From assembly GCA_009103225.1 (NCBI GenBank), contig RHPI01003156.1, forward strand, positions 350,537-414,536: a stretch of DNA of 64,000 bases, in the 5' to 3' direction. Below, one piece after another: positions 24,360 to 35,631 of this stretch. The stretch's first letter is position 1. Every line of letters begins with the position of its first letter. The translations under genes and the position numbers were made by a program. Below the pieces are notes generated by a model that saw only the letters and a program-made list of their open reading frames with translations, was not told where the DNA came from and ran no database searches. This stretch comes from Chlorokybus atmophyticus (Eukaryota > Streptophyta > Chlorokybophyceae > Chlorokybales > Chlorokybaceae).

Positions 24360-26190
24360 GAAGTGTGTTGCCTTTTCCTGTGTGCCATTGCTTGCCCTCT
24401 TGACTTGCATGCTTGCTTCTCAACACGATCTGTGGGGACAAAATCGAGAGGCGCCTCAGCCCTATCCATACTCTCCACTTGGCCAGAAGCCGCCCCCTCT
24501 GAGCCTAGTAGACATGGACATTACCACAAGGTGGTTGGCTGAGTCCTCGCTGCACACGCAATCTGAGCTAAAAACGCCGCAACATTCGGACTTTATGCTA
24601 CATTTCACCGCGCTGGTCCACGTCCACAGCTGACAAGTGAAGCAGCAGCAAGCATTGCAGCAGCCCGCTCCACCTTTACGCATCCACGTGCCACCTCCAG
24701 TTGGGGCCACGCCCGTAGCCCAGGTGAAAACTCGCATGGAGCGCTTACTATTGGTATTCCCTCCCGAGCAGCGTCACCTTGGTCTTGAACACATGCATAC
24801 GGCGCGCAATAGGTACCATCATTGGGGAGGCTTATGACTGGTAGCATAATAGCACATACGCACCATGCTGTTACAGAACCTCAACCCGCGAATGGGCTTC
24901 ATCACGCCCCGCGTTCGGAAACTGCCGGGGTACACTTACATAAATCGCGCTCAGATACCACTGCTGAACTAGCTGGTGGATCATGATGCGTCGGGAGCCG
25001 ATGACAGCCTTCGGCTCCCGACGAGAGCGGTTGAACGCATTCCTCCGCTCAGTGATGCGCGTATTTAAGGAGGTTGGAGGGGACACCGTGACGTCCACAT
25101 CGGACGCCTGGGCCATCATTGAGCTAATGCTGCCAAGAAAAAGCCGCACGCCAACAAAATCGCATATGCTTCTACAACTGGCGCCATAATGAGCAGCCCC
25201 ACAAGCAGACGGCCACTGTGCAAGCACCAGCCATGGTGGTACTGGAGATGAGCATCATTAATGGCTGATGGGATAGGCATGTGATGGACGTCTGTTGTGT
25301 GGACACCATCTCCATGTCCTTGTAGCGACAGATGTTGAGAGCCATTTATTTGATGCTCGTGCCTCGAGTGATCGAGTTTTAAAACCACTACAAGCAGCCT
25401 ATCGTCACGAGGGGCGCCACGCTGGTCACCAAAACCGCTCACGCTGCGGCAATTTGAAAAGAATCAAACCGGCGCGCCTACCCTCGCCAACCAGCTGGGG
25501 GGCCTGGCCCACACGGGCGATGCAAAGGCGGTCTATTGCCATCATCAACAGCTGGTGGAGCCAGACCATCTCAGCCACCACCACCACCAGGTGGCGCGCC
25601 CGGCGCTGATCCATCATAGCAACCACCCTCAGGTGGATCGTCAAGTACGGGCAAGTGCACAGCCATGGCAGCACAGCGCACCAGTGTATGTCGAGCAGCG
25701 TCCATTACAGTACGATGCGGGTCGTGTTGAATCGGGGAGTTCAATCCAGGTTGCGCACATGCTTGATGCTGAAGGATTACTCCAGGAGACACACGCACAT
25801 CAGCAACAGGAGGAGGAGGAAGTGAACGAGGGCTTTCGATGTGTGCGTGTGCCTGAGAAACCTGTGGCACGCCAACATGGAAGTGGAGGCGTCCCTTCAC
25901 GCGCGTCGGAATCCAGATGGTATGGCTCGGATTATGCTCCTGCAATGGCATTTGTGCAGTGCAACAATGGCCAAGGCCTGTCGGCCTCCGACATGGGGCG
26001 CATCATCAAGTGCATTCAAAATGCACACTTCCTGACGGAAGAGCCGCAGTGGGAGACCGGTGTGCATGTGGCCAGCTACCTCCGGACCACAATTGCTTTC
26101 TCTCAATTTAAAGGCCAGTGCCCCTTCTCTGCTTCCGCACCGCACCGTGCTCATGACCAACTTAGCGTCTCTCAGCCAATGCTATCATGA
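24360..26190 (+). pseudogene. Gypsy gag remnant of the outer element
   Basis: Several frames interrupted by stops give a Pro/Gln-rich N-terminal part (24440-24830: PPPLSLVDMDITTRW, PPLRIHVPPPV, ARNRYHHWGGL). A later open stretch at 25555-26190 contains Gln/His-rich sequence and a region ending just before the protease. There is no CCHC knuckle. Assignment as gag rests on position upstream of the protease and composition. No capsid motif is decisive. Confidence 0.55.
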
Positions 26191-26600
26191 TCGCCAACCA
26201 AGGCAAGCACGTGCTCATCAATGGCAGAGCACCAAAAACAGAGTACCGTACTATGTTTTTGTGACTGCTAAACACCGGCGCACAACCCGTGTTCATTGGC
26301 AAGCACTTCGCGTGCACCCTTGGCATCACCACAGCTGACCTGCGTCTGTGCCCGTACTCCCTCAGCACTGCGCTCAACACTAAGCAGCAAGCACTTGGCA
26401 TCATAGTGCGTGCCATTCCCATCACTCTGGTAGGACTCGACCCTACTCATACCACCACGGTGGACTGACACTGTGTGGTTACGGACTCCTACAACTATGA
26501 CCTGATCCACGGGCAGGAGTTCAACTTTCTTGTCGGCATCGATCTTGGTTGCTGGACAGAGAAGACTTGGTTTTGGCCCACCAGGTGCACCGGCAACAAC
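26190..26600 (+). pseudogene. Gypsy aspartic protease remnant
   Basis: Across a frame change and stops the sequence reads VLINGRAPKTEYR, then LLNTGAQPVFIGKHFA, then LGIT.ADL. LLNTGAQPV has the retroviral-type protease layout (hydrophobic-hydrophobic-D-[ST]-G-A) with the catalytic Asp replaced by Asn. Downstream VVTDSYNYDLIHGQEFNFLVGIDLGCWTEKTW, read with breaks, matches the protease/linker region of algal gypsy elements as I recall it. The missing Asp and the stops make it inactive. Confidence 0.7.
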
Positions 26601-26759
26601 ATCGCTGCAGAACTCCTTGTCTATGGATGTGACAGATTGCGCCAACACACGCATTATATCGATGGCACTTCACGTCGAAGGCTTTTACCGCATCCCCTAC
26701 GACGACACCCAGCAACCAGAAGGTGTCGAGACGGCTCTGCAAGTTATATGAGTTCATGA

Positions 26760-27400
26760 AGCGCATGAAATGCGCGCCCATGAACTTAAGAACTCGTTAA
26801 TGAGTTATGAGACTCTTGTGCCCCTAGTGCCTTGGGCACTTGAGGGCACAAGCACTCACTAGACGTGAGTTGTGAGTCACAAGCTCCTTATCTAGTCGCT
26901 TGAAACCCTAGCACGGCGGCGCCATCCTTGGCGTGGGGGGCGAGTGTGGTTTACTTTGCAGGTGTACAGGCTTCTCAGGCTTCGACCTCGGCGTCGGCAG
27001 CAGTGGCGCCATCGACAAGTCGAAGACCGAAGAAGCGCGTGACTTTCGCACCTGGCGTGAAGAAGCAGTAGTTCCCGTAGTTGTAGCCTAGCACCCTAGT
27101 GCAGACCTTGTGTATAGATCAGCCTATATCTGTACACTTGCGCATTTGTATTGTAATGCACTTGGATGCTGGGCGTAGCCACCGTGCTATCGACCCATCG
27201 CGACCCCCAAGCATGAGCTGTGTGTCGCATATAACTCGTGTGTGAGTTTGCATGCACCCGGGATAGCAAGCCGTCACCGCTGCCAGCTTCCTGTTGCACA
27301 CAAAAAGCTTCTCAAAGTTCCCTACTACTGTGAAGCAAGGTGTGTATGCAAACAGCATCGCGCGGCTACTGGCATGTTGGAGTCCCACACATTCAGGCGC
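26760..27400. other. Linker between protease and methyltransferase domain
   Basis: At 26955-27070 a basic Ser/Ala-rich segment (SASAAVAPSTSRRPKKRVTF) ends at a stop. The rest has no motif. It may hold the junction between two ORFs of the element or a small insertion. Confidence 0.4.
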
Positions 27401-28375
27401 AGAACGGGCGTCACACTTTTGAAACTCTTTGGAGACATCCGCAGTGGCCTCGCCGCAGTTCTCAACGCAAGCATCACAAGCAATCAATACTATGATTGCA
27501 ACCCTGACCCACACGCGCAGATCGCGCTAAAGCACCACCTCCAGCTGTTGAACAGACGCTACCCCGAGCGAATGCCACTGTCCGCGCTCAACAGCAGCCT
27601 CCGCGCACTGCCAGAGGACATCCGCCTCATCTCTGAGTACTACCTGCTCACGCTTGGCAGCATCGACTTGTTCATTGCAGGTTGTGAATGTCAAGGCCAT
27701 TCCGGAGTTGGCACTGGCAAAGGGTTGAAGGATCCGCGCTCCACGCTGTTGCAAAAGCTGCTGCGTGTCGCTCACCTTCTGCAACATCACTTGGTTGCTA
27801 GACTGCTGGCCTACATCTTAAAGAATGTCCTTTTTGAGGATGACAACCGGCCCAGCGTGAGGGAGGACTTCCACCACATCTGCTCTATGTTGGGACACCC
27901 TGTGCGCATCAACGCAGCATGTCACGGATCACGCGCACACCGCATCCGCTCCAAATGAACCAACCTAGCTGTTGTGGAAGAACTGTTTCTGGCGGAACAC
28001 CGGTTCAACACACGATCACAAGGCCTTCCATCGGATGCCATTCTTGACCCCGGTCGCAAGGCCCAACCAGTCACTCGTCTCGACTACGCGCGATTCTACC
28101 CGTGCAAGCAGCCCGGCCAACCTCGCCGCGCACTGCCCACATTGGAGTCATACCCTAGCTCTTACGCCTTCCGCAATGGAGGGGAGGGCATGGTATGGGA
28201 CAGCATCAGATCAGCTGGAAGAACCCAATGCACGAAAGTGCGAACGCGCTATGGGTTTCTTCCCACACACTGTTTCCGCTTCCAACCTACCGACAATCAC
28301 CAACGACAGCTGCTAGGCAGCGCCATGGACCAAAACAGTATGGTGTGGATATTGGAGACGTGTTCTGCCACTCAA
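27400..28375 (+). pseudogene. DNA cytosine-5 methyltransferase domain carried by the gypsy element
   Basis: The frame at 27242-27958 reads VTLLKLFGDIRSGLAAVL (motif I, AdoMet-binding, normally F.G.G), then a DIRLIS and IDLFIAGCECQGHSG block (motif IV, normally PCQ; the catalytic Cys is kept, the Pro is Glu). Next come GKGLKDPRS, YILKNV (motif VI, normally ENV; Glu is Lys) and SRAHRIRSK (motif VIII-like). After a stop the next frames give PNARKCERAMGFFPHTV and CRQLLGSAMDQNSMVW, matching motifs IX and X (E..MGFP...R..LLG.A). Such enzymes transfer methyl groups to cytosine in DNA. It sits between protease and RT of one element, so it was carried as part of pol. Stops, a frameshift and the altered motif VI Glu indicate that this copy is dead. 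Host capture by the element is inference. Methyltransferase-bearing retroelements have been reported in dinoflagellates and charophyte algae. Confidence 0.8.
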
Positions 28376-28819
28376 GATCGTCATGTATCTCATTAAGACT
28401 TCGAACATGGCTGGGGGGGTGGATAAATCGCTCTTAACACGTCCAAGCCTACATAGCACTTGAAACTGCTTGCATGGAGAAGCAAGCATCAGTTACGGTT
28501 GAAGAGATCCCGGTGAAGGCCAGTGCCACTTCTTGGGATCACGTGGAGACTACCGCCCAACAGACAACAAGACCAAGCAGGACCGCTACCCGACGCCCAC
28601 AGCTGAAGGCATCTCCAATGATGTCGGTTCTTGCACCATCTTTGGCATCCTCAACATGTGACAAGAATACAATGACATCAAAATCATGGCTGAGGACAAA
28701 CATGAGAGTTCACTTTGGGGCAACCGTCAACCGTACAATGGAAGGTCATGCCTCTCAGACTGAAAAACGCACTCGTCGAGATCTAGAGAGTGATGGACAA
28801 GGCACTCGATGGCTGTGAT
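28376..28819 (+). pseudogene. Gypsy reverse transcriptase, N-terminal half
   Basis: From about 28525 the sequence reads SRGDYRPTNNKTKQDRYPTP, then DVGSCTIFGILNM, then QEYNDIKIMAEDKHESSLWG, and in another frame VMPLRLKNAL and RVMDKALDGCD. These are RT fingers and palm segments before the active site: DYR.LN..T..D.YP.P and AF.GNR...PFGLKNAP. At least one stop and two frame changes are present. It stops at 28819 where the copia-2 LTR begins, and the palm continues at 39512. Confidence 0.82.
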
Positions 28820-29198
28820 TGTGGAAAATCTAGCATGATTTGCAGAGTTCTTTACGTGGAGAATATAACATGTTATGCAGTGTTCTCTACATGTATAGCA
28901 TATGACACTTATGTGCTATTGTGAAGTCAGCTTAACTAGCCCTATTATAGCTAATTATGTTGGTACTTGATAAGCTACTCATAGACTGCAGGTGTATGCA
29001 TAGGCTGCAGGCAGTTAGGGCTGGTACAGTCTAGTCTGGTCCTTGGTAGGGCTGAGATTGAGAATCCAGAGCCGACAGGCCGCGAACTATTGAGTTATTT
29101 CACTTTTTTGGTCACTTCGTCGGCGGTGTAGCTCTACTCGTACCACTGTGCTGTGTATGCTTGTTGTGCATGGTTGCATGCATCATCTCTAGTAAACA
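28820..29198 (+). repeat. copia-2 left LTR
   Basis: 379 bp. It begins TGTGGAAAATC and ends at ...AGTAAACA, followed by the putative primer-binding site at 29199. It aligns along its length with 39170-39511. Confidence 0.75.
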
Positions 29199-29449
29199 GG
29201 TCATCGGCCCACATCTACGCGTGTAGAGCTAGCTATTGTGAGAGAGTGTTCTGCTCTCTGTGTGAGGTTGTTGGAGCTGGTAGCTGAGAGTCTGAGAGGT
29301 ATGGCGAACAAGCAGGAGGACTGTGGGGTTTAGCTATGAAGTTCAGTCAGCAGAAGATAGCAGGGTGGCAACCACTGGATCAGAGAAGGAGAAGTTCACT
29401 ATAAAACCATTGGGAGATGACAACTACACTTAGCAGGAGCTTTGAGATG

Positions 29450-31513
29450 AAGATGAAACTCATCTACAAAGAGCTGTGGGACGTTACGCTAACCTTAAGG
29501 GTAGTGCGCCAATTGGTAACGAGTTTGCATGTATGCGAAGCAGTTTGCGTGCTTTAGCTGTGATAAGTATGCACGTTGAGCCATTACATAGACACACTGC
29601 TGCAGATGCAATCTGATGCCAAGCATGCATGGGAAGACTTGAAAAAAATGTTCTCTACACGCTCTGTCGGATGTAAAATCGAGTTCAAGCAAGCGTTTGA
29701 AAACATGACGAAGCTTGCTATTGAGACAGTTACAGAGTATTTAAGACGCACAAAAGCTTAATAATGATTTGACCTTTATAGCAGATTTAGCCTGAAAGGA
29801 TGATCTGTATTGGATGTGTTATCTAGGTTGCTACGAGAGTTTAAGATTGTTGTGATCGATACTAATACCCTCCAACATCATGTTGGAGGGTATTAGCACC
29901 AATTAGAAGTTGTCCCTCACAAAAATTTTGCCAATCCTGTTGAAGGCAGAATCACGGATTAAGGGCACCGAGGCTAATTGAGCAGTGCGTTCGCTGCTCG
30001 AGCGCAGTTATCAGGAGGAGCTGCTACAAGCAATAACAATTGCAACAGGGGTGGAGATTAAAAGAAGCAGAAGAAGAAGAAGCTTTTCAAGGGGAAGTGC
30101 TTCCATTGCGACCAAGTTGGGCATAGGAAGAGTGATTGTTAGCAGCTGTAGTCAGCAAAGGGCAATCCATAGGGTGGACAGAGAGGAGTGGGTGGAGCAG
30201 TTGCCTTCAAAGCATTTACAGGAAGACAGGTGTTTGGGTGTTCAAATCCGGTTGTACACAGCAGCTTACTCCGGTTGCTTAGAACTGCTACAGAACTACA
30301 AGGTTTGGAGAAGTCCCCGCATTGTGGAGGTGTTGCGTGGGAGCCTGAAGGTAGCAGGTACATGCCAGACAGTGCTTCAATGCAAGGTGGGAGAAAGTGT
30401 GTACAAGGTGGAGCTGAAGAAGATTCTTCATGTCCCATGTGCACAGGCTAGCCTCTTCTCCATGAAGGTTGCATTAAAGGGTGGAGCTGATCCGTCAAGA
30501 AAAGGAGTAGAGGTCTGTCTCAAGGTTGCAAGCAAGGTCTGCCTCATCGCGAGAGAACAGCAGGACGGGCTTCATTCAATAGACAAGGCTAAGACTGATA
30601 ATGCACTGGTGGCGACAGTCCCGGAGTCAGCTGAACTTCTTGGCAGCGATGGTTTTGACCCCTTGGATATGACAACCTTTATTGTCTAGTGGCTGAAGAT
30701 TTGGTCAGAGGCATTAATGTGAGCAAGGCGCAGATCAAGTCGATAGGTGTGTTGTGTGAGCCATGCGTGCTGTCCAAGATGCATAGGCAACCTTTCAAAA
30801 ATTCGAGAGTGTCAGCGAGCATGTTGGACAGTTGGTGCACACAGATGTGTGTGGCCTGTTACTATAACCATCGAAGGAGAAAGCATCGTACATTGTCACC
30901 TTCCTTGACGACTTCTCCAAGCTGTCATTGGTGCGTTCTGTGAAGCTCAAGTCAGATGTCTCAGCTGTGGTGAAAGAGGTAGTACTGTGGTTAAAAATTG
31001 TGTCTAGCACATATGTGAAGATCGTCAGAAGTGACAGAGGAGGGGAGTACCTGAACAAAAAGCTGTTTGCAATCTGGTCTCAGAAGGCATTGTGCATCAG
31101 ACAACAACCCTGTACACTCCGCAGCAGAATGGTGCAGCTGAGAAGCTGAATCTGACTTTAATGGAAAGAGTTCGTACTATGCTGTGTGATGCAAAGTTGG
31201 AGTATTGCTGGTGGGCAGAAGCGGTTTAAACAGTCAACTACATCAAGAATAGATCGCCAGTGCGTGCTCAAGCAAAGACTCCGTGGGAGCTGTTTTTCAG
31301 AAAGGCTCCAAACATCAGCAACATGCGAGTGTTTCGCTGCATTGCATATGTGTTGACACCCAGGCAGCAAAGGAAGAAGCTGGACCCGGTCAGCAAGAAA
31401 GGTGTTTTCCTTGGCTATGAGCCTGACTCCGAGGCTTATAGGGTGCCGGAGGATATTCCGAAGATTGCAATTAGCAGAGAAGTTGTATATCATGAAGCCG
31501 TGGGAGCACAGCA
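29450..31513 (+). pseudogene. copia-2 gag, zinc knuckle, protease and integrase, broken
   Basis: Gag is seen in HAWEDLKKMFSTRSVG and LAIETVTEYLRR (29576-29761). An intact retroviral zinc knuckle CFHCDQVGHRKSDC lies at about 30097-30135. Protease and gag-pre-integrase parts include VYKVELKKILHVPCAQASLFS (30394-30460). Integrase is seen in VSTYVKIVRSDRGGEYLNKK-like sequence (about 31005-31065), QNGAAEKLNLTLMERVRTML and RVFRCIAYVL..., the last ending at 31513 where copia-3 is inserted. Multiple stops and frame changes are present. The knuckle would bind nucleic acid in the particle and the integrase would insert cDNA, but this copy is inactive. Confidence 0.8.
29862..29896. repeat. Perfect palindrome with 17-bp arms
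   Basis: CTAATACCCTCCAACAT is followed by one base and its exact reverse complement. It interrupts the copia-2 gag region. No loop of normal size exists, so it would extrude only as a cruciform or be a fold-back product. Confidence 0.9.
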
Positions 31514-31925
31514 TGTTAACAATGAGAGCTAAGCAGTGTTGAATGTGCTACAACAACAAGCCTATCCTACATACACGAGCGTGCACAGCAGCAGCTTGCA
31601 CATTTAAGGTATGCAATAAGGATAATGAACTCTGGCTTAGCACACACAATATATAGTCCTAGCCACTTGTTTAGCCAGATGTACACATTCTATTAGTTAT
31701 GCTAGCTATTACAGCATGTGCTAGCATACAAAAGGACTCTCCTTTCTGGAGCCTTATAGCGCCGCAAGAGGTCTGCTTCATTGATATCAATGCCACAACT
31801 TCAGCCTTGCAAATATCTTCCATTAACATTCGGAGACTGTCAATGTAAGGGCTGTCAATTCAGGGGCTGTTAATGTAGGCGACTATAAATCCAGAGGCGC
31901 AATGCAAAGGGGCTGTGCTCCAATA
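31514..31925 (-). repeat. copia-3 3' LTR (left in the window)
   Basis: 412 bp, related to 36638-37062 and to the solo LTR at 38456-38895. It contains internal GGGCTGTCAAT minisatellite units that differ in number among the three copies and explain the length differences. Confidence 0.88.
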
Positions 31926-31965
31926 CTTTTACGCAGGCAGCTTGACATTCTTCATGCTTGAGATT

Positions 31966-33960
31966 TCACTGAATGCCAAGCTCTGTGCAGCAGCCCTTGA
32001 CCTTTGATGGGGGAAGTGCCTTAGTCATGCAGTTCGCCAACATCTCCTCGGTGTTGCAATGAACGAATTCTGCCTCCCGCCGTGCTACGCGCTCACGCAC
32101 AAAGTGATGCATAATATCAATGTGCTTTGAGCGAACAGATGCCATGGGATGTTTTAGCAATTTGATTGCTCCCTAATTGTCACAGTTGATGATGACCGTA
32201 GATGCCTTGTAGCCTAGGTCTGCTACAAGCTTGCAAAGCCACAATCCTTCTTTGATAGCTTGTGATGCAGCCATGTACTCCGCTTCGGCTGTTGATGCCG
32301 CCACAGTGGGCTGTAGCCTGCTGTTCCAGCTCACAACTCCACCACTCACTAAGAAAGTATAGCCCATGGTTGACTTCCTTGTCTCCAAATCCAAAACATA
32401 AATAAAATAATCTAGCGTAGTCAGCATCGCAATAGCCATGCAATGCAGTGTTTCCTCCTCCATATCTGATGCCGACAGCAGGTGTACCAGCAACATAGCG
32501 AAGAACGCCCTTGGCAGTCTTCCAATGCTCCATGGTTAGTGCCGACATGTGCTGTGCCAGATTACCAACAGCAAATGCAATGTCCGCTCTCGTGCTAATT
32601 GATAAATACAGCAAACTCCGTACCAGCTCTCCATATGGGTAGGTGGCCTTGTCTGACAGTCCCTCTCCGTTGACACCCTGTTCATTCGTGCTCCAACAGC
32701 CATAGGAACCGATTTGTACTTGGCCTCCTGTAGCCCAAACTTGTCCGCCAACGTCAACACCATCTGCTCTTGGATGATGTTGACAGTGATGCACTCCCTG
32801 TCTCTTGAGATTATCATGCCAAGAAAAGTACTTGGCCTCTCATAAATCTCTAGTGCTGATGGTCTTCGTGAGGGCCTCCTTAACGTTGCTCACCTTCTTC
32901 AGTTTCCTTGTTGCAATGAGAATATCATCCACGTATATCAGAAGCCAGACCTCCTTATTCGGGTGGATGAACAGTCTTGGGTCGGCTCTGGATGCGGTGA
33001 AGCCCAATCCCTCAAACTTGCTCAGACGAATGTGCCACACCCTGGGTGCTTGCTTCAAGCCGTAGAGCGCCTTCACCGACTTGCAAGCAATCTCCGGTCC
33101 TCCCTCTTAACAACCCTTGGGTTGCTGGATGTAGATCTTGTCCTTAAGTTCGCCATAAAGAAAGGCTGTCTTCACATCCAAGTGATGCAACTCCAAGTCC
33201 TCAGCTACAACGAGAGCAAGCATTATGCGGAAGATCACATGCTTACTAGTAGGTGCAAAGACCTCATTGAAGTCGATGCCTTCTTGTTGCATGAAGCCCT
33301 TTGCCACCAGCCTTACCTTGTACCTCTCGATGTTGCCGTTGCCATCTCGCTAAATCTTGTTTACCCACCTAATTGAGATAGGCTTAACTCCAGAAGGTAC
33401 CTTCTCCAACGTCCAGGTACAGTTGGCATGCAGTGATGCCATCTCCTCATCCATTGCTTGTTGCCACATCATTGCGTTAGAGCCTTTGGACGCCTCTTTA
33501 TATGCGGTGGGTTTGACAGTCCCTCCCACGTTGGCGCTTGCGACCATAGCCTTGTAGAAGCCTTGTGGGTGATGTCTCCCTCTCAGGTTGTTGCTCCCTT
33601 GCTCTTCATACTGCTGGTCATTGTTAGTGGTGTTGGTTTTGCTGATGTTTGCTGATGATGTGTCAGGGTGAGCTCCATGTTGACATTTTGGAAGGTTGAC
33701 AACCTGCAGGGACTTTCGGTTTTGATTGTCAATGGCTGTGGTAGGGGTTGTCAATAATAAATCTGTACAATCTCCTTCTTCAGCTGGTTGTGCTTGAGCG
33801 TCTTCCGTGCATCTAACCACGGTGTTTTTAGCAACAGGTGTAGTGCCTCCCTCATCAAAAACAACATCACTACTGACAACAATCTTGCCAGTGTTTTGTG
33901 ACATCACGCGAAAGGCTTTGCTTCATAGCCAACAATACTCCTTTTGTGCTGGCAGGTTCT
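31966..33960 (-). pseudogene. copia-3 reverse transcriptase and RNase H
   Basis: On the minus strand: RT start at 33470-33350 (WQQAMDEEMASLHANCTW, PISIRWV); MAKGFMQQEGIDFNEVFAP and LHHLDVKTAFLYGEL (33307-33107); MKALYGLKQAPRVWHIRL and the intact active-site box LLIYVDDILIATRK (33076-32840). RNase H shows STAEAEYMAASQAIKEGLW (about 32265) and MASVRSKHIDIMHHFVRERV (32160-31966), ending TKALPPSKVKGCCTELGIQ at the natural C-terminus. One stop at about 33108 and two or three frame changes are the only breaks. These enzymes copy element RNA to cDNA. Confidence 0.88.
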
Positions 33961-34800
33961 AGCTTGTGGCTTAGTTGCTTTAGCACGTGTACATAGGCCG
34001 GCGAGCCCCATATCGTCAACATGGACACGTCCGGCTGTTGACCGATAGAACAGCTCCCACGATGTCTTGGTCTCCAAGCGCACCGGGGATCGGTTCCGGA
34101 CGTAGTTGGCAGTCAGCAATGCTTCTCTCCACTAGTGATCTTTAAGTTGAGCGTCCGTAAGCTTGGCTCTCACTTTCTTCAGAATTGTGCAACTGAGCCT
34201 CTCTACAGCTGTGTTTGATTGAAGTGGATATGGCGCGGTGGTTTCATGGGCCAGACCTTTGTTTGCAATATATGCTTTCAGCTCGTTATTGACATACTCA
34301 CCTCCTCTGTCTGTGCGGACAGTGACTGCATCGTGTCCCAATTGCGTTTCCAGCATGGTGAGGACCTTTTTGACAATCCCAGCAACTTCGTACTTCAGCT
34401 TCAAAGGCATAGTGACAGACAGCTTGCTATAGTCGTCAAGGAAAGTGCAAAGTAGAGGCTTGCTCCTCTTCCTTGGCAGCAATAGGCAAAGGACCGCAGA
34501 CATCCATATGCACCAGTTTCAACACCCTCGCATGTGCTCGCATGTGTTGATTGTGGGAAGGGCTGTCGATGCTGCTTGCCAAGCACACATGCTTCACACA
34601 ACACACCTTGCTGGGCACGAAACTTCCCCGCGGCGATGTTAATTCCTTGTACCATGTTCTCCTTCACTAGCCTTGCAAGGTTGTCGTAGCCCAGATGCGC
34701 AAAACGGCAATGCCATAGCTGTGTCTTCCTCGGCGCACGCGGCAAATGCGCGGCTGTCAGTCTTCTCACTGACAGTTCCAACCTCGCTGATGTAGTAGAG
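33904..34800 (-). pseudogene. copia-3 integrase
   Basis: The N-terminal HHCC region reads LWHCRFAHLGYDNLARLV and CEACVLGKQHRQPF. The core shows FLDDYSKLSVTMPLK (second acid) and VRTDRGGEYVNNELKAYI (catalytic Glu), then TTAPYPLQSNTAVERL. The first acid region (DVCGPLPIAA) is readable in a neighbouring frame at about 34500. Frame changes at about 34500 and 34130 and a stop disrupt it. The catalytic acids themselves appear retained. Confidence 0.85.
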
Positions 34801-35217
34801 ATCTTTCATAAGCGTGCTCTCCACTACGGTGACGTCCTTCTTCACAATGTAGCCCTTGTCCCCTTCGAACACAACCTTTCCTCCACTCTTGGCAGCCACT
34901 CGTATAGAGAACAGGCTAGTGCCAAGCCTGGGGACATATAGAACATCTTTGAGAAGAATGCGTGTCATTGCATTGCCAACCTTGCAATGCGGATGGACAA
35001 TCCCTCTGCCAATAGCCTCTAGCAACTTCAAGTTGCCAAATTCCACCATGATGGGGGAGGAAAGGGATTGATAGTCTTCCATCTTGGTCTTGTTGTTGGT
35101 GAGATGACAAGTGCAGCCTAAGTCCAAGACCCATGACAAGGAAGATTGGACAGTCCCTACACAGCTCAGAGCCTTAGATTGTCTTTCAACAACTAGTGGT
35201 GCGGAAACCTTCAATTG
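34640..35217 (-). pseudogene. copia-3 protease region
   Basis: WVLDLGCTCHLTNNKTKMED carries the copia protease core. The usual catalytic D-S-G reads D-L-G, which would probably weaken activity. It continues through HPHCKVGNAMTRILLKDVLY and LFSIRVAAKSGGKVVFEGDK. The solo LTR at 35218-35631 cuts the frame just upstream. Confidence 0.8.
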
Positions 35218-35631
35218 TGTTGAGATGAATGATGACAAGCATACACATGCACAAGTGCACGCCACAACACTAGCATTAGGAGACCATACAAGACCCTCTA
35301 TTGCCATCATGTCCATGGGGTTTATACCCGCCAGCTACACATGCTTCTACTCTAAAACTACTGCATCTAGCACACTCGACTATAACTTGCGCGCTAAGTT
35401 GCTCCACGTAGCTAGCTTGAAGAGCGTTTCAACAAGCTATAGCACACGTAAAATTGTCCAGTAAGCACCGAGATACAATCACTCTACTACAGCGCCTGGA
35501 AGTCTCCAGACTCCAGACTCGCCGACGCGCCTGGAACCTCTCGACTTGAGTCGCCAAGAGCCTTCTAGCGGCTATTTTCTATGCAGAGGGCAAGCTGACC
35601 GTTTGACCTAGCTGTAGGAATATGCTCAACA
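35218..35631. repeat. Solo LTR (family X), copy 1, inside copia-3
   Basis: It begins TGTTGAG and ends CTCAACA, with near-perfect terminal inverted bases. Flanking pentamers are AATTG and GATTG, a target duplication with one mismatch. A second copy lies at 41660-42078. No internal coding region of this family is present. Confidence 0.82.
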
